Counted from the first letter of the stretch, positions 16,049-25,585 are shown. The stretch: DNA of 64,000 nucleotides from Methylobacterium aerolatum (GCF_022179085.1 NZ_BPQE01000003.1:1-64000), one strand, 5' to 3'. Notes: a model not told the origin generated them from the letters alone. Program-made: numbers and translations.

Positions 16049-16122
16049 TGGGGATGGAGCTCCCCCGATAACCGCCTTGCCGGATGACCGGCCAGGGCTG
16101 ATGGCTCCTACCGTGAGGGCGG
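16049..16122 (+). promoter_or_regulatory. Fluoride riboswitch (crcB motif)
   Basis: The conserved pieces appear in order: GGGGATGGAGCTCCCCC at about 16050-16066, GATAACCGCC at 16067-16076, then CTGATGGCTCCTACC at about 16098-16112. The 5' GGAGC pairs with the later GCTCC to close the pseudoknot core. This class binds fluoride with magnesium and turns on fluoride-export genes. It sits in the leader of crcB, 68 bases before its ATG, which fits the role exactly. Confidence 0.9.
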
Positions 16123-16189
16123 TCTCCGCTCGCGGTGGGGGCGTGCCCGCATCGTGGGCGGCCCGCCCGTTCAGACGAACGGGACTGGC

Positions 16190-16579
16190 ATGGTCAACAC
16201 TTTCATCGTCTTCCTCGGCGCCGGGATCGGCGGAGGCTTTCGGCACGGGCTGAACCTCGCCGTGGCGCGACTTCTGCCGGGCTTCGGATTTCCCCTCGCG
16301 ACGCTGATCATCAACGTGCTCGGCTCGGTCCTGATGGGCGTGCTCGCCGAGGGCTTCGCCCTGCGCGGGGCGGCGGGCCACCCCGCCCGGTTGTTCCTGA
16401 CCACCGGCGTGCTCGGCGGCTTCACCACCTTCTCGACCTTCTCCCTCGACGCGATCGCCCTCTACGAGCGCGGCGAGACCACGGCGGCCGCCGTCTACGT
16501 CTTCGCCTCGGTGGCGCTGGGCCTCCTCGGCCTCATCGCGGGCATGGCGCTGGTGCGCACGGTGCTCGGCGGCTCGTAA
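16190..16579 (+). CDS. crcB: Fluoride ion exporter CrcB/Fluc
   Basis: 129 aa from the ATG at 16190; the upstream extension overlaps the leader and is rejected. Four membrane helices. Family motifs: G-A-G-I-G-G-G-F-R-H near the N-terminus, L-I-I-N-V-L-G-S in helix 2 with the pore Asn, and T-G-V-L-G-G-F-T-T-F-S-T-F-S in helix 3 carrying the phenylalanines and the sodium site. Fluc channels work as antiparallel dimers that let fluoride leave the cell. Regulated by the riboswitch in its leader. Confidence 0.95.
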   Translation: MVNTFIVFLGAGIGGGFRHGLNLAVARLLPGFGFPLATLIINVLGSVLMGVLAEGFALRGAAGHPARLFLTTGVLGGFTTFSTFSLDAIALYERGETTAAAVYVFASVALGLLGLIAGMALVRTVLGGS

Positions 16580-16583
16580 GGGG

Positions 16584-16690
16584 TATCCAGAGGGCTCGCC
16601 CTCTGGGGGGTGCAGGGCGGCGCCCTGCCTTCCCAGGGGTTTCACCCCTGGACCCCACCCAAGGACTTGTCCTTGGGGATCCCGGATTAT
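16584..16690. repeat. Intergenic repeat, family 2, copy A
   Basis: Carries nested hairpins: AGAGGGCTCGCCCTCT, CAGGGCGGCGCCCTG, CCAGGGGTTTCACCCCTGG and CAAGGACTTGTCCTTG. The stretch GCCCTGCC to GATCCCGGATTATT is the reverse complement of the element at 19893-19985 with a few changes. It fills the space between the convergent genes crcB and the PPDK regulator, whose stop codon lies in its end. Confidence 0.75.
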
Positions 16691-17517
16691 TCCGCGATGA
16701 ACTTCATCCGGTGGTCGCGGTGCAGGTCGAGGATGGCGGCGGCCGTCTCCTCGATGGAGCGGCGGGTCACGTCGATGGTCGGCCAGCGGTTGCGCATGAA
16801 CAGGCGGCGCGAGGCGGTGATCTCGTCGGAGACCGCCTCCCGGTCCACGTACATCGAACTCTCGTCCGCGTTGAGGCTCGACAGGCGGTTCTGCCGGATC
16901 TGGATGATGCGCTCCGGCGAGGCGAACAGGCCGACGATGAGGGGCTTGCGCGCCGCCTCGATCTCGGCGGGCACCGGCACCCCGGGGATGAGGGGGAGGT
17001 TCGTGGTCTTGAGGCCGCGGTTGGCGAGGTAGATCGAGGTCGGCGTCTTCGACGTGCGGCTGACGCCGAGCAGGATCACGTCCGCCTCCTCCAGATCCTC
17101 CGGCAGGTTGCCGTCGTCGTGGGCGAGGGTGAAGTTCATCGCGTCGATGCGCTTGAAGTACTCGGCGTTCAGCATGTGCTGGGCGCCCGGCCGGGCCGCC
17201 TTCTGTGTGCCGAGGTAGGATTGCAGCAGGTCGTGGACCGGTTGCAGCACCGAGAGGCACGGCGAGCCCGATTCCCGCGCCGCCATCTCCAGCCGCTGCC
17301 CGAGATCGCCGCCCACCAGGGTGTAGAGCACGAGGCCCGGCGCCGCCCGGATCTCCGAGATCACCCGCTCCAGCTGCGAGCCCGAACGCACCAGTGGGTA
17401 GACGTGCTCGATCGCCGACACGCCCTCGTACTGCGCCGCCGCCGCCCGCCCGACGTTGATCAGCGTCTCGCCGGTGGAGTCGGACACGAGGTGGAGGTGG
17501 AAGTAGCTGCGGCCCAT
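16687..17517 (-). CDS. Pyruvate,phosphate dikinase/PEP synthase regulatory protein
   Basis: 276 aa, the standard length of the DUF299/PSRP family. It is a bifunctional serine/threonine kinase and phosphorylase that switches pyruvate,phosphate dikinase or PEP synthase off and on. The P-loop-like motif G-V-S-R-T-S-K-T-P-T-S is at residues 151-161. The N-terminal H-L-V-S-D-S-T-G-E-T block and I-R-Q-N-R-L near 210 are typical. Target choice between the two enzymes cannot be made from this protein alone. Divergent from hemE across a 438-base gap. Confidence 0.93.
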   Translation of the reverse strand: MGRSYFHLHLVSDSTGETLINVGRAAAAQYEGVSAIEHVYPLVRSGSQLERVISEIRAAPGLVLYTLVGGDLGQRLEMAARESGSPCLSVLQPVHDLLQSYLGTQKAARPGAQHMLNAEYFKRIDAMNFTLAHDDGNLPEDLEEADVILLGVSRTSKTPTSIYLANRGLKTTNLPLIPGVPVPAEIEAARKPLIVGLFASPERIIQIRQNRLSSLNADESSMYVDREAVSDEITASRRLFMRNRWPTIDVTRRSIEETAAAILDLHRDHRMKFIAE

Positions 17518-17955
17518 GCGCGGCGTCTCCGGCCGGGGGAGTTCGGGTTATCCAACGGCGAACCGCCGGGGAGTCGATGAGTGTGGATAGGCAGCCCTCT
17601 TTGGCCGGTCCAGTGCCGAGAGGGCGCCGGCTATCGACTCCGGCGTGCACAGGCCGTCAAAATAGGACGGATTCCAAGCGCGAGTCGGGAAAAGCGGGAT
17701 GCGCGAGGCCGCACCCCCGGCTCCCCCTTCTCCAAGCCCTTGGACGGGAAGCCTCTTCCATCATCTTCGCCGGAATCCTTTAAAGCTCCGTTAACGGCGC
17801 CTGGCCGGGGATCGGGTGTGGATACGGTTGCGCTCCCGTGATCCAGCCTCCAAGAGAAAAAACAGAGTCTAAGATTCTCTCTTTTCTTTTAGAGAGGTCC
17901 CCCTGGGGATGCGTCGCGACCGGACCGGTAGCGAAGAGAACGGGGTCGGGAGCGT
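17518..17955. other. Intergenic region between divergent genes
   Basis: 438 bases without a convincing gene. It must hold the promoters of the PPDK regulator (left) and hemE (right). The part at about 17855-17905 is AT-rich with a CTCTCT/AGAGAG dyad (near 17876-17897) ahead of hemE, a possible leader hairpin or operator. Confidence 0.5.
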
Positions 17956-19080
17956 ATGACGGATCGAGCGGACAGGACGATGCTGAAGGTCCTTTCGGGC
18001 GAGGCCGTCTGGCCGCCGCCCGCCTGGATGATGCGGCAGGCCGGACGCTATCTGCCGGAGTACCGGGCCACCCGGGCGACGGCGGGCTCCTTCCTCGACC
18101 TGTGCTACACGCCCGACTTCGCGGTGGAGGTGACCCTCCAGCCGATCCGCCGGTTCGGGTTCGATGCGGCGATCCTGTTCTCGGACATTCTCGTCGTGCC
18201 CCATGCGCTCGGCCAGGACGTGCGCTTCGTCGAGGGCGAGGGGCCGCGCCTCGATCCGCTGAGCGACCGCGCCGCCTTCGAGCGCCTGCGCGAGGCGGGC
18301 GACGGGGCGGTGATGACCCATCTCGCCCCCGTCTTCGAGACGGTGACGCGGCTGCGGGCGGAGCTTCCGGCGGAGACGACCCTTCTCGGCTTCTGCGGCG
18401 CCCCCTGGACGGTGGCGAGCTATATGATCGGCGGCCGGGGCACGCCGGACCTCGCCCCCTCGCGGGCGCTCGCCGAGGGCGACACGGCGCTGGTGGACGA
18501 ACTGATCGACCGTCTCGTCACCGTGCAGACCGACTATCTCGTGCGCCAGCTCGAGGCCGGCGCGGACGCCGTGCAGATCTTCGAATCCCACGCCGGCACC
18601 CTGCCGAAGGCGATGCCCGCCTCGCCGGGCTTGATCGAACCCGTGGGCGACGTCACCGAGAGCGCCCTGCCGGGCGGGGCGGCGCCCGACGCCCTCACCC
18701 GCTGGTCGCTCCAGCCCATCGCCCGGATGATCGCGGGCATCCGCTCCCGGGTGCCGGATGCCAAGATCATCGTTTTCGCCCGGGGCTCCGGCCTCGACGG
18801 CCATGCCCGCGTGGTGCCCGAAACCGGCGCCGACGCGGTGGGTGTCGATTGGGGCGTCGATCTGAAGGCCCTGCGGGGCCGCGTGCCGGCTTCCACGGTC
18901 ACGCAGGGCAACCTGCACCCCGAGACGCTGATCGAGGGCGGGGCGGCCCTGGACGCGGCCGTGGACGGCATCCGCGAGGCCGTGGAGGGCCTGCCGCACG
19001 TCTTCAACCTCGGCCACGGCATCACGCCGCAGACGCCGGTGGCCCATGTCGAGCGGATGCTCGCCCGGCTGCGGGGCTAG
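17956..19080 (+). CDS. hemE: Uroporphyrinogen decarboxylase
   Basis: 374 aa. It removes four carboxyl groups from uroporphyrinogen III to give coproporphyrinogen III in heme synthesis. Family signatures are present: P-A-W-M-M-R-Q-A-G-R-Y-L-P-E-Y near the N-terminus, F-S-D-I-L with the catalytic Asp, G-F-C-G-A-P-W-T, and the C-terminal N-L-G-H-G-I. Slightly longer than enteric HemE. It is followed after 4 bases by hemJ, the usual alphaproteobacterial pairing. Confidence 0.96.
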   Translation: MTDRADRTMLKVLSGEAVWPPPAWMMRQAGRYLPEYRATRATAGSFLDLCYTPDFAVEVTLQPIRRFGFDAAILFSDILVVPHALGQDVRFVEGEGPRLDPLSDRAAFERLREAGDGAVMTHLAPVFETVTRLRAELPAETTLLGFCGAPWTVASYMIGGRGTPDLAPSRALAEGDTALVDELIDRLVTVQTDYLVRQLEAGADAVQIFESHAGTLPKAMPASPGLIEPVGDVTESALPGGAAPDALTRWSLQPIARMIAGIRSRVPDAKIIVFARGSGLDGHARVVPETGADAVGVDWGVDLKALRGRVPASTVTQGNLHPETLIEGGAALDAAVDGIREAVEGLPHVFNLGHGITPQTPVAHVERMLARLRG

Positions 19081-19084
19081 GCGC

Positions 19085-19516
19085 GTGCTCTACGACTGGA
19101 TCAAGGCCGGGCACATCGTGAGCCTCATCGCCTGGATGGCGGCGATGCTCTACCTGCCCAGGCTGTTCGTCTACCACGCGAGCCTGCCGCCGGGCTCGGA
19201 GGCGCAATCGGCGACCTTCAAGATCATGGAGCGGCGCCTCCTCAAGGCGATCATGACGCCCGCCATGATCGCGACCTGGGCGTTCGGGCTGCTCCTCGCC
19301 TGGATGAGCGGCTACTACGCGAGCCACTGGCTCCAGGCGAAGTTCGCCCTGGTGGTGGCGCTGTCGGGCATCCACGGCTGGCTCGCCCGGATGGTCAAGG
19401 ACTTCGCCGCCGACCGGAACAGGCGGGGCCACAAGTTCTACCGCGTGATCAACGAGGTGCCGACGCTGCTGATGATCGTGATCGTCGTGCTGGCGACGGT
19501 GAAGCCGGGATTCTGA
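19085..19516 (+). CDS. hemJ: Protoporphyrinogen IX oxidase HemJ
   Basis: 143 aa from a GTG at 19085. The frame opens earlier, but that would overlap hemE. Four membrane helices; conserved K-A-G-H-I at the N-terminus with the His that binds heme, M-L-Y-L-P-R-L-F-V-Y-H, and a later L-Q-A-K-F/G-I-H-G-W region. HemJ oxidises protoporphyrinogen to protoporphyrin in alphaproteobacteria and cyanobacteria that lack HemY/HemG. Pairing with hemE supports the call. Confidence 0.92.
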   Translation: MLYDWIKAGHIVSLIAWMAAMLYLPRLFVYHASLPPGSEAQSATFKIMERRLLKAIMTPAMIATWAFGLLLAWMSGYYASHWLQAKFALVVALSGIHGWLARMVKDFAADRNRRGHKFYRVINEVPTLLMIVIVVLATVKPGF

Positions 19517-19550
19517 GGGAGCCTCCGGCAGGCTCGGCCGTTATGGCCCC

Positions 19551-19895
19551 ATGCGTGTCACGACATCGACCCTCGCCCTCGTCCTCACCCTCGCCGCCGG
19601 CTCGGCTCAGGCCGCGAGTTTCCCCTGCGACAAGGCCGAGGCGCCCGACGAGAAGGCGATCTGCGCCCACCTTCCCCTCAACGACCGCGACGTCGAGATG
19701 GCGACCCGGTTCGAGATCCTGAAGGCCGTGCTGCCGATGGGCGGCCAGTCGAAGCTGCGCGACGACCAGGAAACCTGGCTCACCGAGCGCCGGACCTGCG
19801 GCGCCGAGGTCGAGTGCCTGCGCACCGCCTACGACGCGCGTCTGAAGGTGCTCCGTGCCGTCCTCGGGGAGTTCGCCAAGCAGGGACCGCAATAA
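19551..19895 (+). CDS. Secreted LprI-like (DUF1311) protein
   Basis: 114 aa with a Sec signal peptide (cut near A-Q-A-A, residue about 22). The mature part resembles the lysozyme-inhibitor LprI-N domain: S-F-P-C-D-K-A ... C-A-H-L-P-L-N-D-R-D, then Q-E-T-W-L-T-E-R-R-T-C and a final C-L-R-T-A-Y-D-A-R. Four cysteines probably form two disulfides in the periplasm. Whether it inhibits lysozyme here is untested. Confidence 0.8.
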   Translation: MRVTTSTLALVLTLAAGSAQAASFPCDKAEAPDEKAICAHLPLNDRDVEMATRFEILKAVLPMGGQSKLRDDQETWLTERRTCGAEVECLRTAYDARLKVLRAVLGEFAKQGPQ

Positions 19896-19985
19896 TCCGG
19901 GATCCCAAAGGACACGTCCTTTGGTGGGGTCCAGGGGGCAAAGCCCCTGGAACAAGGCAGGGCGCCCTGCGCCCGCCAAAGCGCC
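19893..19985. repeat. Intergenic repeat, family 2, copy B
   Basis: Inverted copy of the element at 16584-16690. It contains CAAAGGACACGTCCTTTG, CCAGGGGGCAAAGCCCCTGG and GCAGGGCGCCCTGC hairpins. Like copy A it begins at a stop codon, that of the LprI-like gene. Confidence 0.75.
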
Positions 19986-20004
19986 CGATCCTTTGAAATT
20001 TCCC

Positions 20005-20394
20005 TCAGACAATGTCCGTTTGAGAGAAGTCATCGCCCTTGAAGAGGAGCGGTACGCCGAAATGGCGGGCGCAAGCATAGGCGAAGCAGTCACCGAAGTT
20101 GAGTGAAGCGGGATGCCGGCTCTTGCCGTAGCGCTCGAAGGCATCGAGCGCCCCTTCGCCCACCTCCGGTGGAACCGGCATGACGATGATGGCCGCGAGC
20201 GCGAGGTATTCGCGCACCGCCGTCCGTGCCTCGAAGAGGGGAAGGTCGAGGCGGCGCGCTACCGCCACCGTGGTCTCCCAGACCGCGAGCGGCGAGATCA
20301 TGCGCCGGGGCGCCTGCTTCAGGCGGGCAAGGAGGTCGTCGGCTTCGTCTTCCCCCACCAGGATCGCCGTCAGGGCCGAGGCATCCACGAACAT
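20005..20394 (-). CDS. vapC: Type II toxin VapC (PIN-domain ribonuclease)
   Basis: 129 aa from the ATG at 20394. PIN-domain acidic residues are seen at M-F-V-D-A-S (Asp4), W-E-T-T-V-A-V (Glu), N-F-G-D-C-F-A-Y-A (Asp) and F-K-G-D-D-F (Asp). These coordinate magnesium for RNA cleavage. The start overlaps the antitoxin stop by one base (TGATG), as expected for a coupled antitoxin-toxin pair. Confidence 0.92.
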   Translation of the reverse strand: MFVDASALTAILVGEDEADDLLARLKQAPRRMISPLAVWETTVAVARRLDLPLFEARTAVREYLALAAIIVMPVPPEVGEGALDAFERYGKSRHPASLNFGDCFAYACARHFGVPLLFKGDDFSQTDIV

Positions 20395-20633
20395 CAATCG
20401 CGCTCGTAGAGGCTGTCGATGAAGACCTTGTCGACCGGCTTGCCCACGCCGCTGCGGGCCCGGAGATCGCGGGTGAAGGTGCGGGTCATCTCGATGAGGT
20501 CTGGCTCGGCCTTCGTCCGGGCGATCTCGTTGCGCAGGGCCTCGCGGACGGCCTCGGTCTTGGTCGAGCCCTTGAGCGCCGTCAGTTCGTCGGCGAGCGC
20601 ATCGACCTGCGGATCCTTGACATAGAGGGGCAT
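20394..20633 (-). CDS. vapB: Type II antitoxin VapB
   Basis: 79 aa from the ATG at 20633; the frame extends 10 codons further upstream. M-P-L-Y-V-K-D-P-Q-V-D-A-L-A and G-S-T-K-T-E-A-V-R-E-A-L form the short N-terminal DNA-binding part of the PSK/VapB type. The C-terminal half should wrap the VapC active site. Its upstream region, 20634-20690, would hold the autoregulated promoter. Confidence 0.88.
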   Translation of the reverse strand: MPLYVKDPQVDALADELTALKGSTKTEAVREALRNEIARTKAEPDLIEMTRTFTRDLRARSGVGKPVDKVFIDSLYERD

Positions 20634-20694
20634 CGGAACGGCTCGACCGGGATATTCCTGCAACGTTAGGGGATATCCCGGTGACTGTCCACGC

Positions 20695-21669
20695 TCACAC
20701 CCTGGCCAGCAACCGCTCCGCCAGGGGGTTCTCGGCCGCGAAGGCGTAGTCGATCCGCCTCACGCTCACCGCCCGGGCGCCCGCCGCCACGAGGGCGTCG
20801 GCGAGGTCGAACATCGCCGCCTCGGGGCAGCGCAGGACGATCTCGCCGTCGGGCCCGCTCGGGGCGCCGTAGGGCAATTCCGCCTCGTGCAGGCCGGCCA
20901 GGGTGGCGAGGTCGATGGTGCCGTTCTCCGGCATGGCGGCCCGGACCTCGCGGGTGGTGCGGGCGCGCTCCTCGGCGCTGATCCGGCCGAGCACCGCCTT
21001 CAGGGCGGTCCGCTGCGCCTCGCCCCAGGGGGCCTTGAGGGAGGCGACGAGGTTCGCCTCCGAACGCAGGATGATCCCGTCGTCGAGGACCTTCAGAGCG
21101 TTGGCCGCCAGGGTCGCGCCGGTGGTGGTGATGTCCACGATGATCTCGGCCGAGCCCGCGGCGGGCGCGCCCTCGGTGGCGCCGAGGCTCTCGACGATCC
21201 GGTAGTCCGCGACGCCGGTCTCGGCGAAGAAGCGGCGGGTGAGGTTCACGTATTTCGTCGCGACACGGAGACGGCGGTTGTGGCGGGCGCGCATGGTGGC
21301 GGCGACCTCGTCGAGGTCGGCCATCACCCGCACGTCGATCCAGGCCTGGGGCACGGCGACGACCACCGTGGCATTCCCGAAGCCCAGGGGCGTGAGCAAC
21401 TCCACTTGGCCGCGCACGTCGGGCAGGGTCTCGCGGATCAGATCCTCGCCGGTCACGCCGAGATGGGCGGCGCCGGAGGCGAGCTGGCTCGCGATCTCGG
21501 AGGCGGAGAGGTAGCGCACCTCCACGCCCGGCACGCCGACGAGCTTGCCGCGATAGTCGCGGATCCCGGTGCCCTGCGTCAGCTTCAGCCCGGCGCGGGC
21601 GAAGAAGGCGCTGGCGTTCTCCTGCAGGCGCCCCTTGGAGGGGACCGCCAGAACGAGGGCGTCGCTCAT
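20695..21669 (-). CDS. hisG: ATP phosphoribosyltransferase, catalytic subunit
   Basis: 324 aa. First enzyme of histidine synthesis, joining ATP and PRPP. The start [11 protein letters not shown], the middle [10 protein letters not shown] and the P-loop-like [14 protein letters not shown] mark the family. It is longer than most short-form HisG but lacks the ACT-type regulatory domain, fitting a form that needs HisZ. ATGA overlap with hisZ upstream. Confidence 0.95.
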   Translation of the reverse strand: MSDALVLAVPSKGRLQENASAFFARAGLKLTQGTGIRDYRGKLVGVPGVEVRYLSASEIASQLASGAAHLGVTGEDLIRETLPDVRGQVELLTPLGFGNATVVVAVPQAWIDVRVMADLDEVAATMRARHNRRLRVATKYVNLTRRFFAETGVADYRIVESLGATEGAPAAGSAEIIVDITTTGATLAANALKVLDDGIILRSEANLVASLKAPWGEAQRTALKAVLGRISAEERARTTREVRAAMPENGTIDLATLAGLHEAELPYGAPSGPDGEIVLRCPEAAMFDLADALVAAGARAVSVRRIDYAFAAENPLAERLLARV

Positions 21670-22811
21670 CGGCCGGCTCCCGTGGCACGCTCGATCCAGA
21701 AGGTGCAGCCCACCGCCGGCAGGGGCGTGGGGCTGCCGAGATGGGAGAGCAGGCCGTCGTACCGGCCGCCGCCGACGAGCACCGGCCCGTCGCCCTGGGC
21801 CACCTCGAAGATGAAGCCCGTATAGTAGTCGAGGTTGCGGGCGAAGCCGCCCTGGAACCGGAAGGTCTCGACGGGCAGACCGCGGGCGGCGATGAAGCCG
21901 GTGCGCTCCTCGAACAGGTCGAGGGCCGCCTCCACCGCCTCGTGGCGGATGCCCGCATCCGAGACCAGAGCCCGGAGGTCCCGTGCGGCGGAATCGGGAT
22001 CGCCCGAGACGGCGCGGTAGCGGTCGAGGATCGCCCGGTTCTCGGAGTTGAGCCCCGCCCCGCCATTGGCCTGGGCGGCGGCCCGGCCGAGGAAGCGCTC
22101 GGCGATCTCGCCGGCGCTGCGCCCGCCCACCGCCGAGATGCCGGCGATGGCGAGCACATCCTCCACGAAGGCGCGCACGCCCTGCGGGTCCTGGCCCTGG
22201 ATGGCGGCCAGCAGCCCCGCGTGGCGGTCCTCCCTCGGCTGACCCTCGGCCCCGTTCGTCACCCCGTCGAGGGACCGCCCGGCGGCCAGCGCCCGGAGCG
22301 TCCGGCGCTTGGCGGCAGGGGGAACGGCCAAGCCGTCGAGGAGGGCGACGGTGAGGCCCATGTCGCCGAGGCGGACCTGCGGAGCGGTCCGCCCGAACAG
22401 CGCCAGCCCCTCCAGGGCGAGGCCCAGCACCTCCGCGTCGGCGGCGGGCGTGTCGGTGCGGCCGATCGATTCGATGCCGGCCTGGAAGAACTCGTCCGGC
22501 TCGTCGGCGGCGAGCCGGAAGACCGGGCCGCAATAGCTGTAGTCCGCCGCCTGCCCGTCCGCCCGCTGGCGGTGGAGGCGGCACACGGGGATGGTGAATT
22601 CCGGCCGCAGGCAGAGTTCGGCCCCGCCCGCATCCTGCGTGACGAAGATGCGGCGGCGGATATCCTCGCCGGACAGCTCCAGGAAGGGCTCGATCGGCTG
22701 GAGCACCGGGGGCGCCACCGTGGCGTAGCCCGCGGCGGCCAGATGGGCGAGCAGCCGCGCCTGGGTGGGCTCAGCCGTTTCCGAGTCGGGCTCCGGTCGC
22801 GTCATGGTCAT
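21666..22811 (-). CDS. hisZ: ATP phosphoribosyltransferase regulatory subunit
   Basis: 381 aa from the ATG at 22811 (22805 is a close alternative). It is a catalytically dead relative of histidyl-tRNA synthetase that forms an octamer with short-form HisG and gives histidine feedback control. Class II synthetase-like blocks remain: [20 protein letters not shown], and G-G-G-R-Y-D-G-L. Same operon as hisG. Confidence 0.93.
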   Translation of the reverse strand: MTMTRPEPDSETAEPTQARLLAHLAAAGYATVAPPVLQPIEPFLELSGEDIRRRIFVTQDAGGAELCLRPEFTIPVCRLHRQRADGQAADYSYCGPVFRLAADEPDEFFQAGIESIGRTDTPAADAEVLGLALEGLALFGRTAPQVRLGDMGLTVALLDGLAVPPAAKRRTLRALAAGRSLDGVTNGAEGQPREDRHAGLLAAIQGQDPQGVRAFVEDVLAIAGISAVGGRSAGEIAERFLGRAAAQANGGAGLNSENRAILDRYRAVSGDPDSAARDLRALVSDAGIRHEAVEAALDLFEERTGFIAARGLPVETFRFQGGFARNLDYYTGFIFEVAQGDGPVLVGGGRYDGLLSHLGSPTPLPAVGCTFWIERATGAGR

Positions 22812-22930
22812 CCTCGTGCGCGCGCTCTGTAGCAACCGGCGCAACGCTTGGCGACATGGGGCGGCTGTGGAGGAGGACGGACCTTGTTGATCTGCGGTTT
22901 CGCGGCGCTCGGACGCGGGCCACAGCCTCA

Positions 22931-23026
22931 CCGTCATCGCGAGCGACAGCGAAGCGATCCAGGGCGGCGGGACGTCTCCGAACGAGGCGAGTCCCTGGAT
23001 TGCTTCGCTAACGCTCGCAACGACGG
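22931..23026. repeat. REP-like palindrome (family 1)
   Basis: Left arm 22931-22964 and right arm 22993-23026 are imperfect inverted copies (CGAGCGACAGCGAAGCGATC against the mirror). It lies in the divergent gap between hisZ and the SDR gene. Confidence 0.75.
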
Positions 23027-23164
23027 TGGCGACTCTGAAGGCCCTTGCACCCGCCGCGTGAGTCCGGTGCCCTGGATTTCCCGCGTTCCTCCGCCTAGAC
23101 GTTGCAGTGCACCGGCGGAATCCATCCCGCATCGGGGCGCCCGCCCGCTAGCGAGGCTTGAACC

Positions 23165-23920
23165 GTGGCCCTCCCTCTCAACGAACGTCGGCGCATCATG
23201 CTGCTCACGGGGGCGAGCCGGGGCATCGGCCATGCCACCGTCAAGCGGTTCTCGGCGGCCGGCTGGCGGGTGATCACCTGCTCGCGCCAGCCCTTCCCGG
23301 AGAACTGCCCCTGGGAGATGGGGCCGGAGGACCACCTGCAGGTGGACCTCGCTGACGCCGCCGACACGGTGCGCGCCGTGGAGGAGGTACGCGGGCGCCT
23401 CGCGGCCGAGGGTGGGGTGCTGCACGCCCTCGTCAACAATGCCGGCATCTCGCCCAAGGGGCCGGACGGCGAGCGCCTGGGTGCGCTCGGCACCGAGTTC
23501 TCCGATTGGCTGCGGGTGTTCCAGGTGAACGTCTTCGCCACGATCCTCCTGGCCCGGGGCCTGCGGGAGGAACTGGCCCGCGCCAAGGGCTCCATCGTCA
23601 ACGTCACCTCCATCGCCGGCTCGCGGGTGCACCCCTTTGCCGGGGCGGCCTACGGCACGTCGAAGGCGGCGCTGGCCGGCCTCACCCGGGAGATGGCCGC
23701 CGATTTCGGGCCGATCGGCGTGCGGGTGAACGCCATCTCGCCGGGCGAGATCGACACGTCGATCCTCTCGCCGGGCACGGAGAAGCTGGTGGAGCAGATT
23801 CCCCAGCGCCGCCTCGGCACGCCGGACGAGGTCGCCAAGGCGATCTACTTCCTGTGCACCGAAGCCTCCTCCTACGTGAATGGGGCCGAGCTGCACATCA
23901 ACGGCGGGCAGCATGTCTGA
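23165..23920 (+). CDS. Short-chain dehydrogenase/reductase
   Basis: 251 aa from a GTG; an internal ATG at 23198 is an alternative. Classical SDR motifs: T-G-A-S-R-G-I-G for cofactor binding, N-N-A-G, S-I-A-G-S catalytic Ser, Y-G-T-S-K catalytic Tyr and Lys, and I-S-P-G-E-I-D-T. Substrate not predictable. The next gene starts within its last codons, so the four genes 23165-26052 look like one operon. Confidence 0.9.
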   Translation: MALPLNERRRIMLLTGASRGIGHATVKRFSAAGWRVITCSRQPFPENCPWEMGPEDHLQVDLADAADTVRAVEEVRGRLAAEGGVLHALVNNAGISPKGPDGERLGALGTEFSDWLRVFQVNVFATILLARGLREELARAKGSIVNVTSIAGSRVHPFAGAAYGTSKAALAGLTREMAADFGPIGVRVNAISPGEIDTSILSPGTEKLVEQIPQRRLGTPDEVAKAIYFLCTEASSYVNGAELHINGGQHV

Positions 23921-25133
23921 CGCCCCCGGCTTCGGGAGGCGCGCCGTCATCGCGAGGGGCTCGCGGTCCGCTCCCAGATCCGCCGGGCGCGACCGCGCGG
24001 TCCGGGACGGGCGCCCGCGTCCCTCGAACCGGTGGGGCGTGGTGCTGGCCGTCGCCGCCGCCCTCGCCCTGCCCATGGGCTCCGCCCGCGCCGAGCCGGC
24101 CCTGCGCCTCCTCGATCTGCCCTTCAAGGTCCGCGAGATGCGCGGCCCCCGCAGCGAACTCGCCGTCGCCGTGGCGACTTCGGGCCTCCTGCCCCTCGTC
24201 CGCCGGAACGAGGCGGGCCGGGAGGGTGGCAGGGAGGCGAGCGGGTCCGGCACGCCGATCGCCGTGGTCTGGGGCGACGAGGGCGGGGCGATCCTGCTCG
24301 TGGAGAACGGCTCCGTCGCGGTGAAGCCGGTGGGGCGCGAGGCGGTGGAGGACCTCGTGGCCTCCGAGACGCCCAAGGGAGCCCTGCCGGGCGTCCGCCG
24401 CGCCCTCGACGGTCCCCTCAGCGCCTTCCTGACCGGCCGCACCCGCGCGCCCGACGGCAGCCCCGCCGCCGCGACCCTCGCGTTACGGGAGCGCCAGCCC
24501 CTGGGGGTGACCTCCGAGCCGAAGCCCGTGCCCGTGGCGACGACCGATCTGCCGCCCGGCGACGGTGCCGTCTTCGCGCCCCAGGCCCCGCGGATCGTAC
24601 CCGTGGCGGGACGCCCCGCCATCCTCGCCGCCACCGTTGCGGGAGCGGGAACGGGGAGCTTGGTGCTGATCACCCGATCCGGATCCTCGCCCGCCCCCTG
24701 GAGCGTCACGGCCCGCTCCGCCCCCGGTCCTCGCCCGTCCCTCGCGGCGGTCGGCGCCTTCTCCGGCGCGGACCCATCCGAAGCGGCCACCGTCGATGCC
24801 AAGGGCACGCTGCGGCTCTGGCGCCTCGCCCCGGACGCCATCACCCCCGGTCCCGAGGCGGCCGGATTCCTCCCCGGCGAGGGCGATGCCGCCCTGGCCG
24901 ACGTCGTCCAGGCCGGACACGGCACGGAACTGGCGGTGCCGCTCGCCGGGGCGTCGGCCCTCGTCCTGATGTCCGCCCAGGGTGGGGCCCTGACGGAGCG
25001 GCTGCGCATCGCCTTGCCCGCGCCCGCCGGGAGCGGCATCGCCAGCCTGGGTGAGGGGGCGGCCTCGCGGCTCGTCGTCGGCCTGAGCGACGGGCGGATC
25101 GCCGCCATCGCCCTCGACGGGGGTCGGCCGTGA
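23913..25133 (+). CDS. Exported protein, beta-propeller-like, unknown function
   Basis: 406 aa. An Arg-rich N-terminus of about 40 residues precedes a hydrophobic segment ([15 protein letters not shown], cut near A-R-A-E), so it is probably exported or anchored. The mature part has repeated short strands such as [19 protein letters not shown] and G-T-L-R-L-W-R-L, suggestive of propeller blades. I recognise no named domain. Starts 8 bases inside the SDR gene and is overlapped by the Nudix start. Confidence 0.65.
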   Translation: MSDAPGFGRRAVIARGSRSAPRSAGRDRAVRDGRPRPSNRWGVVLAVAAALALPMGSARAEPALRLLDLPFKVREMRGPRSELAVAVATSGLLPLVRRNEAGREGGREASGSGTPIAVVWGDEGGAILLVENGSVAVKPVGREAVEDLVASETPKGALPGVRRALDGPLSAFLTGRTRAPDGSPAAATLALRERQPLGVTSEPKPVPVATTDLPPGDGAVFAPQAPRIVPVAGRPAILAATVAGAGTGSLVLITRSGSSPAPWSVTARSAPGPRPSLAAVGAFSGADPSEAATVDAKGTLRLWRLAPDAITPGPEAAGFLPGEGDAALADVVQAGHGTELAVPLAGASALVLMSAQGGALTERLRIALPAPAGSGIASLGEGAASRLVVGLSDGRIAAIALDGGRP

Positions 25134-25585
25134 GCGAGGCCGACGATCGGACCTTCCCCACGCGGCCCTTCGTCGGCGCATCCATCGCCGTGATCCGGGA
25201 CGGGCGCGTCCTGCTGGCCTCCCGGGCCAACGAGCCGATGCGCGGCGTCTGGACCCTTCCCGGGGGTCTGGTGGAGGCCGGCGAGACCCTGGCCGAGGCG
25301 GCCCTGCGGGAACTCGTGGAGGAAGTCGGCGTCACCGCCGAGGTGGTCGGCGTGCTCTCGCCGACCGAGATCATCGTGCGCGACGGGACCGGCCGCGCCC
25401 GGCACCACTACGTCGTCCACCCCCACGCCGCCCTGTGGCGCGGCGGCGAACCGATGGCCGGGCCGGAGGCCCTGGGCGTGCGCTGGGCGGACTTGTCCGA
25501 GATCGGGGCGCTCGAGACCACGCCCGGCCTCGTCGGCACCCTGCGGGAGGCCTTCGCGCGGGTGGACGGACGGGGGACGGCGTGA
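25130..25585 (+). CDS. Nudix hydrolase
   Basis: 151 aa from a GTG that overlaps the previous stop. A complete Nudix box is present: [18 protein letters not shown], continuing V-E-E-V-G-V. The acidic residues bind magnesium for pyrophosphate-bond hydrolysis. The N-terminus ([15 protein letters not shown]) resembles ADP-ribose pyrophosphatase or MutT-like members; the substrate is open. Confidence 0.9.
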   Translation: MSEADDRTFPTRPFVGASIAVIRDGRVLLASRANEPMRGVWTLPGGLVEAGETLAEAALRELVEEVGVTAEVVGVLSPTEIIVRDGTGRARHHYVVHPHAALWRGGEPMAGPEALGVRWADLSEIGALETTPGLVGTLREAFARVDGRGTA

